From assembly GCF_900109115.1 (NCBI RefSeq), contig NZ_FNYV01000009.1:124001-188000 (forward strand): DNA of 64,000 nucleotides. Reading direction: 5' to 3'. The notes beneath the pieces are model-generated. The model worked only from the letters and a program-made list of their open reading frames with translations. It was not told where the DNA came from and did no database searches. This DNA is from Micromonospora phaseoli (GTDB lineage: Bacteria > Actinomycetota > Actinomycetes > Mycobacteriales > Micromonosporaceae). The translations under genes were made by a program, and so were the position numbers. This document shows, one piece after another, positions 15,969 through 25,025 of this stretch (positions within the stretch are counted from its first letter, which is position 1; the number at the start of each line of letters is the position of its first letter).

Positions 15969-18429
15969 CGGTGGTGAAGGCGAACGAGTCCAGGTCGTAG
16001 AGCGCGCCCGTGCCCGTGCCGGCGAAGGTCAGGTACAGCGTGGTGGTGCCGGTGGGCGGGTTGGTGATGGCACCGGAGACCGTGGTGAAGGTGTCCCAGC
16101 CGCCGGTGACCGGGACGGTCGCCGAGCCGAGCACCGTGCCGGTGGCCGAGCCGGCCCGCACCTGGAGGGTGCCGCCGGAGCCGGCCGAGGAGACCCGGGC
16201 ACTGAACGACGTCACGTTGTTGATCCGGTACGGCTCGAACGCGATCCAGTCACCGTTGTTGATGTTGCCGACGGTCTTGCCGCCCTCGGCGGTCGCCTTG
16301 TCGAAGGTGGCGATGCCGGCGGAGGTCTTGTAGTGCTCGGCCTGCCGGCTGCGCGGCTGGAGGATGTGCTGGGTGTGAGTGGTGAGCCCGCCCGCGTCGG
16401 TGTACTCGGCGTCGAAGATCGCGAAGATGTTCGCCGCGTAGTCGTGCTCACCGTCGACCGGGATCGTGATGGAACCGGAGCAGCCGTTCTGTGCGGTGAT
16501 CTGGTGGCCGTGGCTGTCGTGGCCCAACACGTAGGTCATCCGGACCTTGGTGCAGTCGATGGCGCCGTCCTCGGGGTCGGTCACCGTGATGCTGAACGGC
16601 ACGGTGTCACCGAAGGAGAAGAGCGAGCCGTTGACCGGGCCGTTGATGGTGACCGTCGGCGCCGTGTTGCCGACCCGGATCTGCACGCTCGCGTTGCCGG
16701 TGGCGCCCTGCGGATCACGTACCGTCAGCGTGGCGGTGTAGCTGCCGTTGGCGGTGTACGTCTTGCTCGGGTTGGCCGCCGTGGAGGTGGTGCCGTCGCC
16801 GAACGCCCACGAGTAGGTGAGCGCCCCGCCGTCGGGGTCCGACGAACCGGCCGAGGAGAAGTTCACGGTCAACGGGGCGACCCCGGAGGTCTTGTCGGCC
16901 GCGGCCACCGCCGTGGGTGCCCGGTTGCCGCCGCCGACGTAGTCGTAGCGGTAGAGGGCCGAGTTGGCGTCGCCGTTGAAGTAGCCGGTGCCGTAGTCCA
17001 GCACGTAGAGCGCGCCGTCCGGCCCGAACGCCATGTCCATGACCTGCTTGCCGTTCCACGGGAACGTGTCGATGGTGCCCACCGAGCCGTCGCCGTTGAC
17101 GTGGATGGGCTTGATCCAGCCCCGGCCGAACTCGCCGGCGAAGAACTGACCGTCGAAGCTCTGGGGCCACTTGGTGGCCGACGTCGACGCCGCGTTGTAG
17201 CGGTAGACCGGGCCGCCCATCGGCGATTCGGAGCCGCCACCGAACTCCGGCGGGCTGCCGGCGTCGCCGGCGTACCGGATCCAGGCCGGCTTGGCGGCCG
17301 GCAGGGTGCCCAGGCCGGTGTTGCGGAACGAGTTGTTGGTCGGGCCACCGGTGCAGTTGTACTTCGGGCCGGCGGTGGCGTTGGCGAAGTTCCACTCGGC
17401 GTACGTCTCGGCGGCGGTGTTGGTGCCGGTGCAGTACGGCCAGCCGTAGAAGCCCGGGCCGGTGATCCGGTTGAACTCCACCTGTCCGCTGGGGCCCCGG
17501 GTGGTGGTGGAGCCGGCGTCCGGCCCGTAGTCACCGACGTAGACGATGCCGGTGGCCTTGTCGACGCTCATCCGGAACGGGTTGCGCAGACCCATCGCGT
17601 AGATCTCCGGACGGGTCTGGGCGGTGCCGGGGGCGAACATGTTGCCGGCCGGGATCGAGTACGTCCCGTTGGCGTTGACCTTGATCCGGAGGATCTTGCC
17701 GCGCAGGTCGTTGGTGTTGGCCGCGCTGCGCTGCGCGTCGTACGCCGGGTTGCGGTTGGTCCGTTCGTCGATCGGCGCGTACCCGCCGGAGTCGAACGGG
17801 TTCGTGTCGTCGCCGGTGGACAGGTAGAGGTTGCCCGCGGCGTCGAAGTCGATGTCACCGCCGACGTGGCAGCACATGCCCCGGTCGGCGGGGACGTCGA
17901 GGACGTCGACCTTGCTGCTCTGGTTGAGGGTGAAGTCGGCGTTGAGGGTGAACCGGGACAGCCGGTTGACGCCCTGCCAGGCGGAGAAGTCGGTGGCGGT
18001 CGCCGGTGCGTCGCCGCTCGGGGTGGACAGCGGCGGGGCGTAGTAGAGGAAGATGTGCCGGTTGCTGGCGAAGTTCGGGTCGACCGCGACGCCCTGCAGC
18101 CCCTCCTCGTCGTGGGTGTAGACGGAGACGGTGCCGATCACCGAGGTGGTGCCGGCCGCGTCGGTGCGACGCAGGGTGCCGTTGCGGGCGGTGTGCAGGA
18201 CCGAGCGGTCCGGCAGCACCGCGAGGGTCATCGGCTCACCGACCTCGGCGACGCCCTTGGCGAGGGTGACCTGCTGGAAGTCGGTGGCGACGATGGGGTG
18301 GGCCTGTGCCGGGGTCGGGCCGCCGAGGGCGGCCGGGCCGGCGCCGAGGGCCACGGTGCCGACCGTGGCGACCAGGAGTAGCGCCGAGCCGGCGGAGAGC
18401 CACCGTGCGGAGCGCCGAGGTTTGTCCAT
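15592..18429 (-). CDS. Secreted glucose/sorbosone dehydrogenase-like protein with PKD, CBM6 and frameshifted ricin domain
   Basis: A 945-aa frame beginning at ATG 18429 with GAGGT upstream. It has a long signal peptide to ~43, then a GSDH/PQQ-type beta-propeller (~50-500: DEEGLQGVAVDPNF, CCHVGGDIDFDAAGNLY, GDDTNPFDSGGY, YAMGLRNPFRM, MDMAFGPDGALYVLDYG). A PKD domain (~505-590) and a CBM6-like domain (~690-830) follow. A ricin-B domain begins with GKCLDV, but after residue ~867 the frame leaves it. Codons in another frame (15599-15810) restore WTCNGTAAQNW...NQRWILP. So the lectin tail is broken by a 31-bp net deletion, while the catalytic part is intact. It probably oxidises extracellular sugars to ketones/lactones. 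Confidence 0.85.
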   Translation of the reverse strand: MDKPRRSARWLSAGSALLLVATVGTVALGAGPAALGGPTPAQAHPIVATDFQQVTLAKGVAEVGEPMTLAVLPDRSVLHTARNGTLRRTDAAGTTSVIGTVSVYTHDEEGLQGVAVDPNFASNRHIFLYYAPPLSTPSGDAPATATDFSAWQGVNRLSRFTLNADFTLNQSSKVDVLDVPADRGMCCHVGGDIDFDAAGNLYLSTGDDTNPFDSGGYAPIDERTNRNPAYDAQRSAANTNDLRGKILRIKVNANGTYSIPAGNMFAPGTAQTRPEIYAMGLRNPFRMSVDKATGIVYVGDYGPDAGSTTTRGPSGQVEFNRITGPGFYGWPYCTGTNTAAETYAEWNFANATAGPKYNCTGGPTNNSFRNTGLGTLPAAKPAWIRYAGDAGSPPEFGGGSESPMGGPVYRYNAASTSATKWPQSFDGQFFAGEFGRGWIKPIHVNGDGSVGTIDTFPWNGKQVMDMAFGPDGALYVLDYGTGYFNGDANSALYRYDYVGGGNRAPTAVAAADKTSGVAPLTVNFSSAGSSDPDGGALTYSWAFGDGTTSTAANPSKTYTANGSYTATLTVRDPQGATGNASVQIRVGNTAPTVTINGPVNGSLFSFGDTVPFSITVTDPEDGAIDCTKVRMTYVLGHDSHGHQITAQNGCSGSITIPVDGEHDYAANIFAIFDAEYTDAGGLTTHTQHILQPRSRQAEHYKTSAGIATFDKATAEGGKTVGNINNGDWIAFEPYRINNVTSFSARVSSAGSGGTLQVRAGSATGTVLGSATVPVTGGWDTFTTVSGAITNPPTGTTTLYLTFAGTGTGALYDLDSFAFTTGSGGGGGGTGPITGLAGKCLDVRDAATADGTQIQIYTCNGSAAQTWSVKRRLSPGPPPPTARRSSSGRATARRPRTGRRSPTARCATRSPASVWTCRTTAQPTARRSTCGPATPTPTSAGSFRNK

Positions 18430-18668
18430 TGTGGACCTCACAGTGCTGTCCCTTCCTGACGAAGACTGCCAGGGCGGGCGCGCGCCGTCGCGCCGAGTGC
18501 CGTAGCGGGGGTTTCGCACCCTTCCCTTACGGCCCGTCATCGAGCGCGGGCGTCGCGCGGTTCAGGTGGAGGCAGGTTCGATCGATGGGTTCCCGCGCCG
18601 CCGGTTCACCTCGACGAAACAATCCGGTGCTGGCAACGACACTAAGCGATGCGGATAGATGTGTCTAT

Positions 18669-18716
18669 GCCTTTCGGCGTATCGGCACCGACTTTCGTCT
18701 CTCCAGCCGAAAGTTC
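18669..18716. promoter_or_regulatory. Candidate operator/promoter region of the GSDH gene (intergenic 18430-18769)
   Basis: The 340-bp gap upstream of the GSDH gene has no credible gene. It contains CTTTCGG at 18671 and an inverted pair ACTTTCG (18691-18697) / CGAAAGT (18708-18714), plus ATAGA-TGTG-TCTAT near 18655-18669. Repeated CGAAAG boxes suggest a regulator site, possibly for the nearby ROK protein; this is weak inference. Confidence 0.3.
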
Positions 18717-18769
18717 GACGATCGGTGCTGATTGCCCCACTCGGCAGCCACCCGCGCACACCATGACGC

Positions 18770-19837
18770 TCACCGCTGACGGTCGACCGCCTGGGTGGCC
18801 AGCGCGGCCAGTGCCGCCCGGCTCTCCGGGGTCAACGCCATGTGCTCCAGCGTGGCCAGCGCTGCCTCGGCGCGTACCTGGATCATCTGCTCGATCTTCT
18901 CCAGAGCACCGGCGCTCACGATGATGGTGCGCAGCTCGGCGGCACCCTCCGCGTCCAGGTCGGGGTTGCCGAACAACTCCCGCAGCCGGGAACTCTGGGA
19001 CCGGTCGGCGGCATCGCGGGCCAACGCCATCATCACCGTCGGCTTGCCCTCCCGCAGGTCGTCCAGGACGGACTTGCCGGTGACCGCCGGGTCACCGAAG
19101 ACCCCGAGCACGTCGTCGCGGAGCTGGAAGGCGTCGCCCAGCGGGTCGCCGAACTCGGCCAGCGCGTCGAGGAGTTCGGCCGGCGCGCCGGCCAGCGCGG
19201 CACCGATCTGCAGCGGTCTGGTGACCGTGTAGCGGGCCGCCTTCATCCGGATCACGGTGAGCGCGCTCGCCACCGAACCGCCACCGACCCCGGACACCAG
19301 GTCGAGGTACTCCCCCGCGATCACCTCGGTGCGCATCAACGAGAAGACGGCGTACCCCCGGTGCACCGTCTCGGGGTCCAGGCCGCACTCGTGGAACATC
19401 TGGTCGGACCAGGCGGCGCAGAGGTCGCCGCAGAGCAGGGCGGTGTTGCGCCCGTACGCCTCCGGGTCACCCCGCCAGGAGGATCGGGTGTGCAGGTCGG
19501 CGAAGATCCGGTGCACCGAGGGCTCCCCCCGGCGGCGGTCACTGCCGTCCAGGATGTCGTCGTGGATCAGCGCGAACGCGTGGAACAGCTCCAACGCGGC
19601 GGCGGCGACGACGATCGGAGTGCCGTCCGGCCCGCCCGCACCGCGCCAGCCCCAGTAGCAGAAGAGCGGACGCAGCCGCTTCCCGCCGGCCAGCACGAAC
19701 CGGCGCAGCGTGGTGAAGACGCCCCGCGGCGCGCCGTCCGGCCAGTCCGGGTCCTGCCGGTCGAGGAAGGCGATCAGCTCGGCGTCGAACCGGGCCCGTA
19801 GCCCGGCGGAGTCGGTCGGGGCCTGCGTGACGGTCAC
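18770..19837 (-). CDS. Polyprenyl (geranylgeranyl-type) diphosphate synthase, ebo operon
   Basis: A 355-aa trans-prenyltransferase that condenses isopentenyl diphosphate with allylic diphosphates. The first aspartate-rich motif is DDILDGSDRRRGEPSVHR, the second is LRDDVLGVFGD, where the last Asp is replaced by Gly as in many actinobacterial GGPP synthases. KRLRPLF near residue 52 binds diphosphate. It overlaps the phosphodiesterase gene by 4 bp and is the last gene of the eight-gene operon, so it most likely supplies the chain for the UbiA enzyme at 25022-25897. It might also feed carotenoid synthesis. Confidence 0.92.
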   Translation of the reverse strand: MTVTQAPTDSAGLRARFDAELIAFLDRQDPDWPDGAPRGVFTTLRRFVLAGGKRLRPLFCYWGWRGAGGPDGTPIVVAAAALELFHAFALIHDDILDGSDRRRGEPSVHRIFADLHTRSSWRGDPEAYGRNTALLCGDLCAAWSDQMFHECGLDPETVHRGYAVFSLMRTEVIAGEYLDLVSGVGGGSVASALTVIRMKAARYTVTRPLQIGAALAGAPAELLDALAEFGDPLGDAFQLRDDVLGVFGDPAVTGKSVLDDLREGKPTVMMALARDAADRSQSSRLRELFGNPDLDAEGAAELRTIIVSAGALEKIEQMIQVRAEAALATLEHMALTPESRAALAALATQAVDRQR

Positions 19838-21249
19838 CGTCCCGCCACCCCGGCCAACTCCAGCAGCAGCCCCTTCACCTCCGTGGCCGCGATCCGGTCC
19901 CGCGCCACCGACGCGTCCGAGCAGAGCAGGACCGGCCCGTCGGCCGGATCGGCGGGCAGCCGCCCGTGTGAGCCCCGGACCGCCCGCGCCCCGGCGTCCA
20001 GGCCGACCACACTCATCAGGTACCGCATCCCCAGCTTCTTACGGGCCAGCGCGGCGGCGGCCCGCCGCTTCGCCGCGCCCGGGCCAGCCGGGTCGAAGAA
20101 CAGCTCCGCCGGGTCGTACCCGGGCTTGCGGTGGATCTCCACCAGCCGGGCGAAATCCGGTGCGCGGGCCTCGTCCAGCCAGTAGTAGTACGTGAACCAG
20201 GCGTCCGCGTCGGCCACCAGCACCAGCTCACCGGCGCGCGGATGGTCCAGTCCGTGCGCCGCCTTGCCGTCGGCGTCGAGCACCTGCGCGACCCCGGGCA
20301 GTCCCGCACAGAGCTTCGCCACCGCCGGCACGTCGGCCGGGTCGCGGACGTACACGTGGGCCACCTGGTGATCGGCGACCGCGAACGCCCGCGACGTCCA
20401 CGGGTCCAGGTACTCCATCCCCGCCTGGGTGTGCACCCGCAGCAAGCCCTCGGCGCGCAGCAGCCGGTTCACGTCGACCGGCCGGGACACCTCGGTGATG
20501 CCGTACTCCGACAGGACCACCACCGTCGCGTCCCGGGCCCGCGCGGCGTCCAGCAGCGGGGCGAGCACGCCGTCCAGCTCGGCGGCCGCGGCGGCGGCCC
20601 GGGACGAGGACGGGCCGAAGCGCTGCAGGTCGTAGTCCAGGTGCGGGACGTAGACCAGGGTCAGGTCCGGTGACTGTTCGGCGAGGATCTGCTCGGCGGC
20701 CCGGCAGATCCAGCGCGACGACGGCAGGCCCGCCCCGGGCCCCCAGTAGGTGAACAGTGGGAAGGTGCCCAACCGCCCGGTCAGCGCGTCGTGCAGCTCC
20801 GGTGGGTCGGTGTAGCAGTCCGGCTCCTTGCGGCCGTCCGCGTAGTAGACCGGTCGCGGCGTGACCGTCCAGTCGACGTCCGCGCCCATCGCGTACCACC
20901 AGCAGACGTTCGCCACCGTGTAGTCGGGTCGGGACCGGCGGGCAGCCTGCCACAGCTTCTCCCCGCCGACCAGCGCGTGGTGCTGCCGCCAGAGCAGCAC
21001 CTCACCGAGGTCCCGGAAGTACCAGCCGTTGCCGACGATGCCGTGCTCGGCCGGGAGCGCGCCGGTCAGAAAGGTCGACTGCACCGAACACGTCACCGCC
21101 GGCAGCACCGTGCCCAGTTCGGCCCGGAAACCGCCCTCGGCGACCGCGCGCAGCCGGGGCATGTGCGCCAGCAGGCGCGGGGTCAGCCCCACCACGTCGA
21201 GCACCACGAGTCGCCGGCTCGTGCCGTCACCTTGCCGTGGTTCGCTCAT
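19834..21249 (-). CDS. Alkaline phosphatase-superfamily phosphodiesterase (EboF-like)
   Basis: A 471-aa enzyme of the type I phosphodiesterase/nucleotide pyrophosphatase fold. LVVLDVVGLTP carries the first metal Asp; LPAVTCSVQSTFLTG holds the nucleophile Thr; AEHGIVGNGWY, YVPHLDYDLQRFG, LSEYGITEV (in place of SDHG) and KAAHGLDHPRAGELVLVAD give further ligands. No signal peptide is seen, so action is cytoplasmic. Start ATG 21249 overlaps the EboE-like gene by ATGA. It matches the phosphodiesterase member of ebo clusters; substrate unknown, perhaps a nucleotide- or cyclitol-phosphodiester. Confidence 0.88.
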   Translation of the reverse strand: MSEPRQGDGTSRRLVVLDVVGLTPRLLAHMPRLRAVAEGGFRAELGTVLPAVTCSVQSTFLTGALPAEHGIVGNGWYFRDLGEVLLWRQHHALVGGEKLWQAARRSRPDYTVANVCWWYAMGADVDWTVTPRPVYYADGRKEPDCYTDPPELHDALTGRLGTFPLFTYWGPGAGLPSSRWICRAAEQILAEQSPDLTLVYVPHLDYDLQRFGPSSSRAAAAAAELDGVLAPLLDAARARDATVVVLSEYGITEVSRPVDVNRLLRAEGLLRVHTQAGMEYLDPWTSRAFAVADHQVAHVYVRDPADVPAVAKLCAGLPGVAQVLDADGKAAHGLDHPRAGELVLVADADAWFTYYYWLDEARAPDFARLVEIHRKPGYDPAELFFDPAGPGAAKRRAAAALARKKLGMRYLMSVVGLDAGARAVRGSHGRLPADPADGPVLLCSDASVARDRIAATEVKGLLLELAGVAGR

Positions 21250-22472
21250 GCCGGTACCGCCGTTCCGGTCGGGGTCAGCCCGAGGGCGACCAGTTCGTCG
21301 CGGGTGAAGGCCAGCTCGGCGGCGATCCCGACGGCCAGCTCGGCGTCGGTGCGCGGACGCCGGTCCGCCGGCAGCACCCCCCAGGTGTACGTCTCGACGT
21401 CCAGGTGGTCGCAGCCGACGTCGGTACCGGTGAAGAGCGCGGCCAGCGCGGCGCGCAGCACCGGCAGGGTCGAGCCCAGCGGTGGTTCCGGCGGGGCGTG
21501 CAGGGGCACGTGGTAGTGCACCCGCCACGGGCCGGGCAGCGCCGCGTCGAGCGCGGCATCCAGGTCGTCGGCGGCCCAGGCCGGGTCGGCGGGGCCGCCC
21601 GTGGCCACCGCCGCGAGCGGACCGGTCGGATCGGTCGCGGCGGCACAGCCGGCGGCGCGGGTCTGGTGCAGGAAACGCGGTTCGACCCAGCGGCGCAGCG
21701 CGGCGGCGTCGCCGACCGGATCGGCTGCCTCCAGCGCCGCGGAGACCTGCACCTTGACCACCGGCAACCCCGCGGCGGCCAGCCGGTCCAGGGCGGCGGC
21801 CGGGTCTTCCCAGGCACAGGCGAGATGGGCTAGATCCAGGCAGATCCCGAGCCGCTCGGCGTCCATCCCGGACAGCGCGGCAACGGCCTGCCCGGTGCTC
21901 TCCACGACACAGCCCGGCTCCGGCTCGAAGCCGACCCGCACCGGACGGCCGGTGTCCCGCTCGACGGCGGCCAGCCCGGCGGCGAGCTGGTCGAGCCGGC
22001 GGCGTGCGGCGTCCGCGCGGGGAGCGTCCCAGGGCGTCCGCCAGGCCAGCGGCAGGGTGGAGACCGAGCCGCGCTCCGCGTCGTCGGGCAGCAGGTCGGC
22101 CAGCACCCGGGCCAGGTCCAGGGTGTACCCGAGCCGCCCGGCCGTGGTCCAGTCCGGCTGGTACACCGCGCCCTTGACGACGGGAGCCTGGAAGGCCGCG
22201 TACGGGAAACCGTTGAGCGTCACCACCTCCAGCCCGCGTACCGTCAGCTCGGTGCGCAACCGGCGGCGGGTGTTCGCGTCGGCGGCCAGCTCGGCGGCGA
22301 CCGGGGCGGCCAGCCACAGGCCGAGGCCGAGCAGGTCGGTGCCGAGCGCCGAGCGGACCGGCACCGCGTAGCGGTCGAGCTGGGCGAGGATGCCGGCGAG
22401 ATCCTCGGCGGGATGCACGTTGGTGCAGTACCCGAGGTGGACGGTGCGCCCGCCGGCGTGCCGTAGCCGCAT
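21246..22472 (-). CDS. EboE-like TIM-barrel metabolite-traffic protein
   Basis: A 408-aa xylose-isomerase-like TIM barrel. It opens with VHLGYCTNVHPAEDLAGILAQL, diagnostic for EboE proteins in my recollection, then LTVRGLEVVTLNGFPYAAFQ, VGFEPEPGCVVES, LGICLDLAHLACAWEDP, VKVQVSAALE and HYHVPLHAPP, where metal ligands would sit. ATG 22472 shares one base with the upstream stop (TGATG). The reading frame is open far upstream, which is an artefact. Role in the pathway is unproven. Confidence 0.86.
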   Translation of the reverse strand: MRLRHAGGRTVHLGYCTNVHPAEDLAGILAQLDRYAVPVRSALGTDLLGLGLWLAAPVAAELAADANTRRRLRTELTVRGLEVVTLNGFPYAAFQAPVVKGAVYQPDWTTAGRLGYTLDLARVLADLLPDDAERGSVSTLPLAWRTPWDAPRADAARRRLDQLAAGLAAVERDTGRPVRVGFEPEPGCVVESTGQAVAALSGMDAERLGICLDLAHLACAWEDPAAALDRLAAAGLPVVKVQVSAALEAADPVGDAAALRRWVEPRFLHQTRAAGCAAATDPTGPLAAVATGGPADPAWAADDLDAALDAALPGPWRVHYHVPLHAPPEPPLGSTLPVLRAALAALFTGTDVGCDHLDVETYTWGVLPADRRPRTDAELAVGIAAELAFTRDELVALGLTPTGTAVPA

Positions 22473-23323
22473 CAGCTGCCGCCACGCAGGATCGAGTTGC
22501 CGGCGAAGGTCGGCTCCGTAGCCTCGTCGTCGGCCAGGTCGAGCCGCCCGGACTGTCCGTAGAACTCGGTCGGGTTGCGCCAGAGCACCCGGTCCACGTC
22601 GTCGTCGGAGAAGCCGGCGAGCAGCATCGCCTCGCCGGTGGCCCGGGTCAGCAACGGATCGGAACGTCCCCAGTCGGCGGCGGAGTTGACCAGCATCCGC
22701 TCGGTGCCGTACGTCCTGAGCAGCTCCACCATCCGGGGCGGCGACATCTTGGTGTCCGGGTAGATGGAGAACCCGAGCCAGCAGCCGGTGTCCCGGACCA
22801 GCTTCACGGTCACCTCGTTGAGGTGGTCGAGCACCACCCGGCCCGGCTCGATGCCCGACTCGGCGACCACGGACAGGCTGCGCTCCACCCCACGGACCTT
22901 GTCCCGGTGCGGGGTGTGCACCAGCGCCGGCAGGTCGTGCGCCACGGCCAGGGCGAGCTGGGCGGCGAAGACCTCGTCCTCCTCGGGCGTCATCGAGTCG
23001 TACCCGATCTCGCCGACCGCCACCACGCCGTCCTTCTCCAGATAGCGGGGCAGCACGTCGAGCACCGGCCGGCAGCGCGGGTCGTTGGCCTCCTTGGGGT
23101 TCAGCGCGATGGTGGCGTGGTGGCGTACCCCGAACTGTCCGGCCCGGAACGGTTCCCAGCCGACCAGCGCGTCGAAGTAGTCGGTGAACGACCCGACGCT
23201 GGTGCGCGGCTGGCCCAGCCAGAACGCCGGCTCCACCACGGCGCGGACACCGGCCGCCGCCATCGCCTCGTAGTCGTCGGTGGTGCGGGACGTCATGTGG
23301 ATGTGCGGGTCGAAGATGCGCAT
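22472..23323 (-). CDS. TatD-family metal-dependent hydrolase (EboB-like)
   Basis: A 283-aa amidohydrolase-fold TIM barrel: the DPHIHM motif (H7, H9), VVAVGEIGYDS (Glu), ALVHTPHRDK (His), VVLDHLNE (His) and LVNSAADWGRSDP (Asp) are the expected metal ligands. It resembles the TatD-like member of ebo clusters more than housekeeping TatD nucleases. ATG 23323 is preceded by GGGAGGCG and coupled to EboA by TGATG. It might hydrolyse an intermediate of the ebo product. Confidence 0.87.
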   Translation of the reverse strand: MRIFDPHIHMTSRTTDDYEAMAAAGVRAVVEPAFWLGQPRTSVGSFTDYFDALVGWEPFRAGQFGVRHHATIALNPKEANDPRCRPVLDVLPRYLEKDGVVAVGEIGYDSMTPEEDEVFAAQLALAVAHDLPALVHTPHRDKVRGVERSLSVVAESGIEPGRVVLDHLNEVTVKLVRDTGCWLGFSIYPDTKMSPPRMVELLRTYGTERMLVNSAADWGRSDPLLTRATGEAMLLAGFSDDDVDRVLWRNPTEFYGQSGRLDLADDEATEPTFAGNSILRGGS

Positions 23324-23940
23324 CACGCCTCCCTGTCTCGCGGTCGGCTGGTGGCGGTGAGCCGGTCCAGCAGCTCGGTGGCGTCGGCGGGCATGTCCCG
23401 GCCGGCGGCCCGCCGCTCGTCGGCGAGGGCGGCGAGCATCGCCGCCAGTTCCCCATCGGCGCGGGCGTCGAGGTCGGCCACCACGGCCAGCGGCACGCCG
23501 GTGAAGACGCACTTGAGCACGGCCTGCCGCCACGCGGCCTGGTCCAGGTGGCGGGCGTACGGGCCGAGCGCGGCGGCGACCAGCCGGGTGTCGTTGGTCC
23601 GGATCGCGTCGTGCAGCAGTGGCAGCGCCGCCGCGCCCAGCGGCAGCGACGGCAGCGCCTTGAGCACCGCCCGCTTCTCGGCGGCGTCCCCGGTGCGGTA
23701 GAGCGCCTCGGCCTGCTCGGCATGCTCCGTCGGCAGGGCGGTCAGCAGGAGCACCCGGGCCGCTTCGTCGGCGCTCCAGCCGGGCAGGTCGGCCAGGTCG
23801 TCCCTGCCGCAGCGCCGGCCGGCCGCCGGAAAGAACCGCGCGATCGTCGCCGGCTCGACCGCGACGCGGCGCAGGGCGTTCGCCAGCCACTCGGGATCGG
23901 GTACGTCCCGCAGGGCTGCTCGCAGTTCGTTCGGTGTCAT
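23323..23940 (-). CDS. EboA-like protein
   Basis: A 205-aa alpha-helical protein without catalytic motifs. The pattern MTPNELRAALRDVPDPEWL..., FFPAAGRRCGRDDL..., LTALPTEHAEQAEALYRTGDAAEKRAVLKALP (here split) and KCVFTGVPLAVVADLDARADGELAAML matches the EboA family. A longer frame starts at 24054, but GGTGGAGA lies 5 bases before ATG 23940. EboA is named from ebo operons in algal plastids and bacteria; its molecular function is unknown. It sits between the first TIM barrel and the TatD-like gene after a 101-bp gap. Confidence 0.84.
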   Translation of the reverse strand: MTPNELRAALRDVPDPEWLANALRRVAVEPATIARFFPAAGRRCGRDDLADLPGWSADEAARVLLLTALPTEHAEQAEALYRTGDAAEKRAVLKALPSLPLGAAALPLLHDAIRTNDTRLVAAALGPYARHLDQAAWRQAVLKCVFTGVPLAVVADLDARADGELAAMLAALADERRAAGRDMPADATELLDRLTATSRPRDREA

Positions 23941-24041
23941 CACTGTCTCCACCCTCCCGCTGCCGCCGTTCGGTCCTGCCGGTGCTGCCTCGCGGCCGCT
24001 GTGCGACCCGCCGGTACTGCTGCACGTCCCTTTGCTCTGCT

Positions 24042-25025
24042 TCACTCCACGCAACGGCCGCCGTCCGGACAGCGGACGCCGGGTCGTGCGTCCGTTGAAG
24101 CAGAGCAGAGGGCGTCCGCCAGGACCTGCTCCGCCGATCCGGTGGCGCTCGCCGCCGGCTCACCGGCGGGCGACGCGGATGCGGCGCGGAGGAAGTCCAG
24201 CGAGCGGGCGGCGACGGCCGGGGCGGCGTGCGAGTGGCGGGGCAGCTCGACGGCGACCAGGCCCCGGTAGCCGACCTCGCGCAGCGCGGCCAGCACCGGC
24301 GGGAAGTCGATCTCGCCGACACCGAACTCCAGGTGCTCGTGCACCCCCCGCCGCATGTCGTCGATCTGCACGTTGACCAGGTGTCCGGCGACGTCGCGGA
24401 CGCAGTCGGGCACCGGCTGCGGCTCCAGGCAGCGGCAGTGCCCGATGTCGAGGGTGAGGCCGAAACACGGCGGTCCACCCAGCGCCTGGCGGAGCCGGCG
24501 CCAGTCGGCGAGGTCCTGCACCAGCATCCCCGGTTCCGGCTCGAAGCCCAGCGTCACACCGGCCACCTCGGCCGCCTCGACCACCTGGGCACAACCGGCC
24601 ACCAGGCGCTCCCAGGCGACCGGCGGCGCAACCGGGTCAGGTCGCACACCCGCCCAGAAGGAGACCGCCTCGGCGCCGAGGTCCGCGCCGATCGCCACCG
24701 CGCGGCGCAGGAACTCCACCCGAAGCGTCGGATCGTCGTGCAGCAGGGTCGGCGCGTGCTTGTGCCACGGGTCGAGCAGGTAGCGGGCGCCGGTCTCGAT
24801 CACCACGGCGAGGCCGAGCGCCGCCAGCCGACCGGCGACGGCGTCGACCCGCCGGGCCAGCTCCGGCGCGAACGGATCGAGGTGATCGTGGTCCAGGGTG
24901 AGCGCCACACCGGTGTAGCCGAGGTCGGCGATGACCGCCAGCGCGTCGTCGAGACGGTGGTTCGCGAACCCGTTGGTGCCGTACCCGAACCGCAGCCCAT
25001 CGGGGACGAGTCGGTCGGCGGTCAT
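24042..25025 (-). CDS. Sugar phosphate isomerase/epimerase-type TIM barrel in ebo operon
   Basis: A 327-aa AP endonuclease-2 fold protein. FGYGTNGFANHRLDDAL opens the barrel; DHDHLDPF, ARYLLDPWHKHAPTL, LGFEPEPGMLV (Glu), LTLDIGHCRCLEP (Asp/His), VNVQIDDMRRGVHEHLEFG and GEIDFPPV mark the strand ends with probable metal ligands. It overlaps the UbiA stop/start as ATGA. A short poorly conserved tail after ~300 is Cys/Ser-rich. It is paralogous in fold to the EboE-like protein, and probably works on a cyclitol or sugar phosphate. Confidence 0.85.
   Translation of the reverse strand: MTADRLVPDGLRFGYGTNGFANHRLDDALAVIADLGYTGVALTLDHDHLDPFAPELARRVDAVAGRLAALGLAVVIETGARYLLDPWHKHAPTLLHDDPTLRVEFLRRAVAIGADLGAEAVSFWAGVRPDPVAPPVAWERLVAGCAQVVEAAEVAGVTLGFEPEPGMLVQDLADWRRLRQALGGPPCFGLTLDIGHCRCLEPQPVPDCVRDVAGHLVNVQIDDMRRGVHEHLEFGVGEIDFPPVLAALREVGYRGLVAVELPRHSHAAPAVAARSLDFLRAASASPAGEPAASATGSAEQVLADALCSASTDARPGVRCPDGGRCVE

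Noticed and set aside
16333..18381. 682-codon plus-strand frame opposite the GSDH gene
   Set aside because: Val/Gly/Arg/Asp-rich shadow of a high-GC gene with no domain; the minus strand has signal peptide, propeller and PKD motifs.
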